Source: an uncultured Burkholderiales bacterium
Lineage (GTDB): Bacteria; Pseudomonadota; Gammaproteobacteria; Burkholderiales; Burkholderiaceae_C
Length of the DNA: 11,267 nt
Assembly: GCA_903953985.1 (NCBI GenBank)
Contig: CAJBLW010000351.1
Coordinates: 1-11,267, forward strand
Direction of reading: 5' to 3'
Shown: one piece after another, positions 6,736 through 11,267 of the stretch
How the letters are laid out: each line of letters begins with the position of its first letter
Position numbering within the stretch: position 1 is the first letter of the stretch
Made by a program: the position numbers and the translations under genes
The notes under the pieces: generated by a model
What the model was told of the DNA's origin: nothing
Database searches by the model: none
What the model saw: only the letters and a program-made list of their open reading frames with translations

Positions 6736-7950
6736 TCAGTCTGCTTGCTTGCGCAGGAAGGCCGGGATCTCGATGTCGTCCATGCCTGCGGCCGACATGC
6801 CATCCACACGCGTCGCGGCATGGGTGCGGTTGTTGCGCCAGTAAGCCGGAATGTTCACGCCATTGGCCGCCGCGGGCGATGCTGTGTGGAGCGTGGGGGC
6901 CACCGCTTCTTGCCCGCCCATCATGAAGGGGGCGTTGTCGGTACCGGTTCGCAACACTTGCAAAGGAGGAGACGAGCGACGAACACCCGCCTTGGCCAAG
7001 CCAGTGGCCACCACAGTCACACGGATCTGGTCGCCCAGGTTATCGTCGTATGCGGTGCCATAAATGACGTGCGCATCTTCCGAAGCGCATCCGCGGATGG
7101 TGTTCATGGCTTGCTTGGATTCAGACAGTTTCAAAGAACCCTTGGCGGCACTGATCAGCACCAGCACGCCGCGTGCACCCTTGAGGTCGACGCCTTCGAG
7201 CAGTGGACAAGCCACAGCTTGTTCGGCAGCAATGCGCGCCCGGTCCGGGCCGTTGGCAGCGGCTGTACCCATCATGGCTTTACCTGGCTCACCCATCACG
7301 GTGCGCACGTCTTCAAAGTCGACGTTCACATGGCCAGGCACGTTGATGATTTCGGCAATGCCGCCCACGGCGTTTTTCAGCACGTCGTTGGCGTGCGAGA
7401 AAGCCTCGTCTTGCGTCATGTCTTCACCACCAGGCAATTCCAAAAGCTTTTCGTTGAGGACCACGATCAGCGAGTCGACGCTGGCTTCGAGTTCCTTCAT
7501 GCCTTCGTCGGCGTTGTCCATGCGACGCTTGCCTTCAAAGTCGAAAGGCTTGTTGACCACGCCCACGGTGAGGATGCCCATTTCTTTGGCAATGCGGGCA
7601 ATCACAGGCGCCGCGCCTGTGCCAGTGCCACCGCCCATGCCAGCGGTGATGAACAGCATGTGCGCCCCTTCAATGGCCGCACGAATGTCGGCCTCGGCAT
7701 TTTCGGCGGCTTCACGACCTTTCTCAGGCTTGCTGCCAGCGCCCAGACCCGTTTGGCCCAGTTGCACAAAACGGTGCGCCGCGCTGCGGGCCAGGGCTTG
7801 TGCGTCGGTGTTGGCACAGATGAACTCCACGCCTTGCACTTGGCGCTCGATCATGTGCTCGACGGCATTGCCGCCGCCGCCGCCCACCCCGATCACTTTG
7901 ATCTGTGTGCCTTGGTTGAATTCTTCTGTCTGGATCATTTCGATGGTCAT
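6736..7950 (-). CDS. ftsZ: Cell division protein FtsZ
   Basis: The tubulin-like GTPase that polymerises into the Z-ring at midcell and organises the divisome. The 404-residue protein is complete. GTP-binding features include GVGGGGGNAV (21-30), the tubulin signature GGGTGTG (106-112) and the NKPFDFEGKRR stretch (133-143). The synergy (T7) loop NVDFEDV carries Asn209, Asp211 and Asp214, needed for GTP hydrolysis by the neighbouring subunit. A linker of about 70 residues leads to the conserved C-terminal peptide DDIEIPAFLRKQAD (391-404), which binds FtsA and other partners. A good ribosome-binding site, AAGGA (minus strand, 7959-7963), lies 8 nt before the ATG. The 135-bp leader upstream may carry its own promoter, as ftsZ often needs more product than ftsA. 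Confidence 0.99.
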   Translation of the reverse strand: MTIEMIQTEEFNQGTQIKVIGVGGGGGNAVEHMIERQVQGVEFICANTDAQALARSAAHRFVQLGQTGLGAGSKPEKGREAAENAEADIRAAIEGAHMLFITAGMGGGTGTGAAPVIARIAKEMGILTVGVVNKPFDFEGKRRMDNADEGMKELEASVDSLIVVLNEKLLELPGGEDMTQDEAFSHANDVLKNAVGGIAEIINVPGHVNVDFEDVRTVMGEPGKAMMGTAAANGPDRARIAAEQAVACPLLEGVDLKGARGVLVLISAAKGSLKLSESKQAMNTIRGCASEDAHVIYGTAYDDNLGDQIRVTVVATGLAKAGVRRSSPPLQVLRTGTDNAPFMMGGQEAVAPTLHTASPAAANGVNIPAYWRNNRTHAATRVDGMSAAGMDDIEIPAFLRKQAD

Positions 7951-8085
7951 GGTACTTTTCCTTAATGGTTTGCAGTTGCCTGAAAGTTTTCTGAATTTCT
8001 TGTTTCGTTTGAACGGGTTGTCAACATCGCAGCGGCCTTGACAAGGGTGGGCTGCTTCTGGCCTGAAAAATTTGGGGCCAGTTCA
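7951..8085 (-). promoter_or_regulatory. ftsA-ftsZ intergenic leader with candidate promoter and paired TTGNCAA motif
   Basis: This 135-bp region contains, on the minus strand, a perfect -35 hexamer TTGACA (8019-8024). At 17 bp spacing the -10 would be AAGAAA (7996-8001), a poor match, so a strong sigma-70 promoter is doubtful. Two pseudo-palindromes, TTGTCAA (8018-8024 as written on the plus strand) and TTGACAA (8038-8044), are reverse complements of each other and sit exactly 20 bp apart, and one covers the -35 box. A 6-bp stem (CTGGCC 8058-8063, GGCCAG 8076-8081) just after ftsA lacks a T-tract. The ftsZ ribosome-binding site is at 7959-7963. Confidence 0.35.
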
Positions 8086-9315
8086 TCAGAAGTTCCCCAC
8101 AATGAAGTCTTTGAATCGACCAAAAGCGTTGTTCACCGAGCTCTTCTTTTGGGTCACCTTGTAGCCACGCAGGCGGGCCAGGCGGGACTCTTCCAGCAGT
8201 CCCATCACGGTGGCTGCGCGCGGCTGGCTGACCATGTCGGCCAAGCCACCTGAATACTTGGGCAAGCCCCGGCGCACCGGCTTGAGGAAGATGTCCTCGC
8301 CCAGTTCGATCATGCCCGGCATCACCGCGCTGCCGCCTGTGAGTACGATGCCTGAGGACAGCACTTCTTCGTAACCCGACTCGCGAATGACCTGGTGCAC
8401 CAGAGAAAAAATTTCTTCGATGCGTGGCTCGATCACACCGGCCAGAGCCTGGCGACTGAGCATACGTGGCCCCCGGTCACCCAGACCCGGCACTTCCACC
8501 TGTGCATCCGGATCGGCCAGCAGCTGTTTGGCGTTGCCACTTTCGACCTTGATGTCTTCAGCATCCTTGGTGGGCGTGCGCAAGGCCATGGCAATGTCAC
8601 TGGTGATCAGGTCGCCAGCAATCGGTATGACGGCGGTGTGGCGAATCGAGCCGTTGGAAAAAATGGCCACATCGGTGGTGCCTGCGCCGATGTCCACACA
8701 CACCACACCCAGTTCGCGTTCGTCTTCTGACAACACGGCCAGGCTCGACGATTGCGGATTGAGCAACAGCTGGTCTACTTCAAGACCACAGCGTCGCACA
8801 CACTTGATGATGTTTTCTGCCGCGCTTTGTGCGCCCGTGACGATGTGCACTTTGGCCTCTAGGCGCATGCCACTCATGCCAATGGGCTCCTTGACTTCCT
8901 GGCTGTCGATCACGAATTCCTGAGGGGCGACCAACAGCAGCCGCTGATCGCTGGAAATGTTGATGGCACGGGCCGTCTCCATCACACGGGCCAGATCGGT
9001 TTGGGTAACTTCCTTGTCCTTGATGGCCACCATGCCACTGGAATTGATGCCACGAATGTGACTACCCGTGATGCCCACGTTCACACGGGTGATCTTGCAG
9101 TCGGCCATCAGTTCAGCCTCTTTGAGCGCCTGCTGGATGCTTTGCACCGTGGCGTCGATATTGACCACCACACCACGCTTGAGCCCATTGCCAGGCGCGA
9201 TACCCAACCCGGCAATTTTGAGCTGTCCGTCGGCCATGACCTCAGCCACCACGACCATGACCTTGGACGTTCCGATGTCCAGGCCAACAACCAAATCTTT
9301 GTACTCTTTTGCCAT
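8086..9315 (-). CDS. ftsA: Cell division protein FtsA
   Basis: An actin-like ATPase that tethers FtsZ to the membrane and recruits later divisome proteins. The 409-residue protein is full length. It shows the phosphate-1 motif GLDIGTSKV (11-19), the 1C-domain region typical of FtsA, phosphate-2 VDIGAGTTDVAIF (207-219) and the adenosine motif GIVLTGGSAVMPG (312-324). It ends in an amphipathic helix (FGRFKDFIVGNF) that would bind the inner membrane. The start at 9315 gives the usual MAKEYKDLVVGLDIG beginning; an in-frame ATG at 9381 would add 22 basic residues that do not fit the family and would overlap ftsQ. The ribosome-binding site (GGTGG, 5 nt before the ATG) is moderate. ftsQ ends 40 bp upstream, so the two share a transcript. 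Confidence 0.98.
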   Translation of the reverse strand: MAKEYKDLVVGLDIGTSKVMVVVAEVMADGQLKIAGLGIAPGNGLKRGVVVNIDATVQSIQQALKEAELMADCKITRVNVGITGSHIRGINSSGMVAIKDKEVTQTDLARVMETARAINISSDQRLLLVAPQEFVIDSQEVKEPIGMSGMRLEAKVHIVTGAQSAAENIIKCVRRCGLEVDQLLLNPQSSSLAVLSEDERELGVVCVDIGAGTTDVAIFSNGSIRHTAVIPIAGDLITSDIAMALRTPTKDAEDIKVESGNAKQLLADPDAQVEVPGLGDRGPRMLSRQALAGVIEPRIEEIFSLVHQVIRESGYEEVLSSGIVLTGGSAVMPGMIELGEDIFLKPVRRGLPKYSGGLADMVSQPRAATVMGLLEESRLARLRGYKVTQKKSSVNNAFGRFKDFIVGNF

Positions 9316-9355
9316 GTTTACCACCGTTTCCGTTTGATTCCTGCGCCTTGATCGC

Positions 9356-10144
9356 TCAAGGTTTTTTCTTGTTGACCGCATCTACCGTGCTCACACCGTG
9401 CAAGCGCAAGGCATAAGCATCCTTGTGCCGCAGATCCGCACTGGCCACAGCTGAAGCACCTCGCCCATAGCGAGCGGTCACCTGTTTCAACGTTGTCAAA
9501 AAAACATCTAGCCTTTGCAATATTTCAGCCCGGCTTCCACGACCCAGCTCGATCTGAGCACCCTGTTTGGTTTGAACCCGCCAACTCCCACGGGGGGTCA
9601 GCTCCAGCAGGTCGATCTCCATGTCCAGCGCCTGAAAGCGCGGGCTTAAAGCCACGTACATACCGGCCACGGTCTGCGACTCGGTCGCAGGTCCCTTCAT
9701 TCTCGGCAGTCGCTCGGCATCGACATCGTCCAGAGTGGCTTCAAACACTTGGCCTTGTTCGTTGATCAAAGTGCCTGCATCCTCATCGCCCCACAGGGCC
9801 ATGGCTCGGTGCTCCAACAAGACCGCCCGCAAACGGTTGGGGAAATCACGGTGCACCACCGCGACCCGCACCCAAGGCACCGCCTCAAATGCCAAGCGCG
9901 CCTTGGCCAGATCGATGGTGAAAAAATTGCCTTCCAGCTTGGGCAGGACTTGCGTGCGGAAGGCAAACGCATTGTTGCGGTTCACATCGCCTTGCACGGT
10001 GATCGTCTGCAAGGCAAAACTCGGATGGCGTATCAACCACCATGCCCAGCCGCCCAATGTCAGCAGCACAAACGCAGTCACCAGCAAAGCTGTGGCTATA
10101 TTCATGAGCCGGACATCGGCTGGCAAGGGCATGGGTTTTTTCAT
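9356..10144 (-). CDS. ftsQ: Cell division protein FtsQ
   Basis: A bitopic inner-membrane divisome protein that links early and late division proteins through the FtsQ-FtsB-FtsL complex. The 262-residue protein has a short cytoplasmic tail, one membrane helix (about 15-38, rich in Leu, Ala and Trp), a POTRA domain (about 43-112, beginning FALQTITVQGDV and including VPWVRVAVVHRDFPNRLRA), and the periplasmic FtsQ beta-domain (about 113-235, with ALWGDEDAGTLINEQGQVF). The C-terminus is basic (VNKKKP). The ATG overlaps the ddl stop as ATGA, and a strong AAGGAG (minus strand, 10152-10157) precedes it by 7 nt, so expression is coupled to ddl. Sequence identity in this family is low, so the call rests on domain order and position between ddl and ftsA. 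Confidence 0.96.
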   Translation of the reverse strand: MKKPMPLPADVRLMNIATALLVTAFVLLTLGGWAWWLIRHPSFALQTITVQGDVNRNNAFAFRTQVLPKLEGNFFTIDLAKARLAFEAVPWVRVAVVHRDFPNRLRAVLLEHRAMALWGDEDAGTLINEQGQVFEATLDDVDAERLPRMKGPATESQTVAGMYVALSPRFQALDMEIDLLELTPRGSWRVQTKQGAQIELGRGSRAEILQRLDVFLTTLKQVTARYGRGASAVASADLRHKDAYALRLHGVSTVDAVNKKKP

Positions 10145-11115
10145 GCAGCTGCTCCTTCATAGTCCAATGCAGCAGAGGCCAGCAAATGGCAGCAAAGCGA
10201 CTCGTAGGGCATACCATCGGCCGCTGCCGACATGGGCACCAACGAATGCCCGGTCATTCCGGGCGAGGTGTTGATTTCCAGCAAATAAGGTTGACGCGTC
10301 GCGCCATCAATCATCACGTCGATGCGGCCCCAACCCCTGCAGCCCAGAGTTTGGTAAGCCCGGCGCACCAAAGCCTGGACAGCGGCTTCTTCTTGGGCAG
10401 GCAAACCGCAGGGCACCAGGTATTGCGTGTCGTCGGTGAAGTACTTGTTTTGGTAGTCGTAATTGCCCTCGGGGGCCACGATACGGATCACAGGCAAGGC
10501 GCGGGCCTCGTCGCCTGCACCCAGCACGGGGCAGGTGACCTCGTCACCCACGATGCACTGCTCACACAGGATGTCATGGTCGCAAGCGGCCGCTGCCCGC
10601 AAAGCCTGGTGCAGGTCCTCGGCCCGTTGCACCTTGCTCACGCCAATGGAAGAGCCTTCGCGAGCGGGCTTGACGATCAGCGGCAGGCCCAAAGATTGGA
10701 TGAGGTCGTCCGCTGACAAGCTGTCGATTTGCGCGGGATGCACCAGCACATGGCGTGGCACCGGCAAACCTTCGGCCTGCCAGACCCGCTTGGTCATGAC
10801 CTTGTCCATGGCGATGCTCGACGCCATCACACCCGAACCGGTGTAGGGAATGCCCATCAATTCCAAGGCGCCCTGCACCGTGCCGTCCTCGCCAAAGCGG
10901 CCATGCAAGGCGATGAAGCAGCGCTGGAAACCCTCTATCTTGAGCTCGCTCAACTCGCGCTCAGCCGGGTCAAATGCGTGGGCGTCCACCCCTGAAGCCA
11001 TCAAGGCCTTCAGCACACCCCGGCCCGACATGAAGGAAATTTCGCGCTCGGCCGAGCGCCCGCCCATCAGCACGGCCACTTTGCCCATGTTCATCAGATT
11101 GACGTTCTTCGTCAT
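10141..11115 (-). CDS. ddl: D-alanine--D-alanine ligase
   Basis: An ATP-grasp enzyme that joins two D-alanines to make the dipeptide added by MurF to the peptidoglycan precursor; cytoplasmic. The 324-residue protein is DdlB-sized. Features are VAVLMGGRSAEREISFMSG (13-31) with the substrate-binding Glu23; LHGRFGEDGTVQG (70-82); the ATP-binding segment IVKPAREGSSIGVS (147-160); the omega-loop YDYQNKYF (219-226), whose Tyr favours D-Ala over D-lactate as second substrate; and metal ligands Asp266, Glu280 and Asn282 in GRIDVMID and LLEINTSPGMTGHSLVP. The ATG at 11115 overlaps the murC stop (ATGA) with GAGGT (minus strand, 11122-11126) 6 nt upstream. The frame stays open beyond it, but that extension is inside murC in another frame. 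An alternative ATG at codon 10 is possible. Confidence 0.98.
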   Translation of the reverse strand: MTKNVNLMNMGKVAVLMGGRSAEREISFMSGRGVLKALMASGVDAHAFDPAERELSELKIEGFQRCFIALHGRFGEDGTVQGALELMGIPYTGSGVMASSIAMDKVMTKRVWQAEGLPVPRHVLVHPAQIDSLSADDLIQSLGLPLIVKPAREGSSIGVSKVQRAEDLHQALRAAAACDHDILCEQCIVGDEVTCPVLGAGDEARALPVIRIVAPEGNYDYQNKYFTDDTQYLVPCGLPAQEEAAVQALVRRAYQTLGCRGWGRIDVMIDGATRQPYLLEINTSPGMTGHSLVPMSAAADGMPYESLCCHLLASAALDYEGAAA

Positions 11116-11267
11116 GCGATCACCTCTTTGGCCGCATCTTTGAAGGGGCCGGCCAAGGCCACCACCTGCGCAGGGGTTGCACCAATGGAGCCTGCCCCCA
11201 TGCAAATGAGCACATCGCCGTCGCGGGCGTTGTTCATCACGGCCTGGGGCATGTCGGCAATTTGGTC
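11112..11267 (-). CDS. murC: UDP-N-acetylmuramate--L-alanine ligase (3' end only)
   Basis: The last 51 codons of a gene that enters from beyond the right edge, ending at TGA (11114-11112). The translation contains DGDVLICMGAGSIGATPAQV, which matches the conserved C-terminal 'GD..L..GAG.IG' end of MurC, the cytoplasmic ATP-dependent enzyme that adds L-alanine to UDP-MurNAc. The stop codon overlaps the ddl start as ATGA, and the murC-ddl order is the standard one in proteobacterial dcw clusters. The catalytic and ATP-binding parts lie outside the window, so the call rests on this C-terminal motif and the context. Confidence 0.93.
   Translation of the reverse strand, partial: DQIADMPQAVMNNARDGDVLICMGAGSIGATPAQVVALAGPFKDAAKEVIA

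Noticed and set aside
6427..7965. 512-codon open frame on the plus strand, antisense to lpxC and ftsZ
   Set aside because: It is a shadow of well-identified minus-strand genes. Its translation is rich in His, Gly and Arg without family motifs, and long antisense frames are common in GC-rich coding sequence.
7064..8041. 325-codon plus-strand frame antisense to ftsZ
   Set aside because: Low-complexity Ser/Ala/Pro-rich translation directly opposite ftsZ, with no motif and no credible ribosome-binding site.
8058..8081. Terminator after ftsA
   Set aside because: The stem is only 6 bp with a 12-nt loop and no T-tract follows on the minus strand, so it was kept only as a note in the leader entry.
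9316..9381. N-terminal extension of FtsA from an upstream in-frame ATG
   Set aside because: It would add 22 basic residues absent from the family and overlap ftsQ. The MAKEYKDLVVGLDIG start is standard.
11116..11205. N-terminal extension of Ddl into the murC region
   Set aside because: The same bases encode the conserved MurC C-terminus in another frame, and the ATGA overlap with GAGGT upstream gives a better start.
1..11267. Mobile element, CRISPR array, toxin-antitoxin or phage-defence system
   Set aside because: No direct repeats in array form, no terminal inverted repeats, no transposase or integrase and no defence-type domains were seen. Nearly all the sequence is accounted for by metabolic and division genes.

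Overview
The window looks like chromosome from a betaproteobacterium of the order Burkholderiales, most likely a Comamonadaceae-type organism. This is an inference from the division genes: a 404-residue FtsZ ending in DDIEIPAFLRKQAD, a 307-residue LpxC, and the gene order murC-ddl-ftsQ-ftsA-ftsZ-lpxC. The moderately GC-rich sequence with ordinary proteobacterial codon use fits this. I see no tRNA, rRNA, CRISPR, insertion sequence or phage gene.

Right part (5737-11267, minus strand): the distal half of the dcw (division and cell wall) cluster, in the order murC (3' end only), ddl, ftsQ, ftsA, ftsZ, lpxC. murC/ddl and ddl/ftsQ share ATGA stop-start overlaps. ftsQ/ftsA are 40 bp apart. ftsA/ftsZ are separated by a 135 bp leader that holds a paired TTGNCAA motif and a candidate -35 box. 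ftsZ/lpxC are separated by 75 bp containing a strong hairpin. These genes finish peptidoglycan precursor synthesis (MurC, Ddl), build the divisome (FtsQ, FtsA, FtsZ) and commit carbon to lipid A (LpxC).

Middle part (3355-5595, minus strand): two genes that follow lpxC, an EamA-type (DMT superfamily) membrane transporter and an amidase-signature hydrolase 6 bp after it. They take the place of the secM/secA genes that follow lpxC in Escherichia coli.

Left part (1-3409, plus strand): the 3' end of a PuuE/allantoinase-like polysaccharide deacetylase family gene, then a tight set of three genes: an atypical short-chain dehydrogenase without the usual catalytic residues, an enoyl-CoA hydratase with both catalytic glutamates, and an MmgE/PrpD family protein coupled to it by a TGATG overlap. 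The MmgE/PrpD gene runs tail-to-tail into the amidase, and the two coding sequences overlap by 55 bp. Together the deacetylase-like hydrolase, SDR, hydratase, MmgE/PrpD protein, amidase and exporter-like protein look like accessory catabolism of an unknown, perhaps amide-containing, organic acid. The substrate cannot be read from the sequence.

Overall the division cluster is ordinary. The points worth a second look are the degenerate SDR active site, the overlapping convergent gene ends, and the two structured leaders in the dcw cluster. I found no convincing new defence system or mobile system here.
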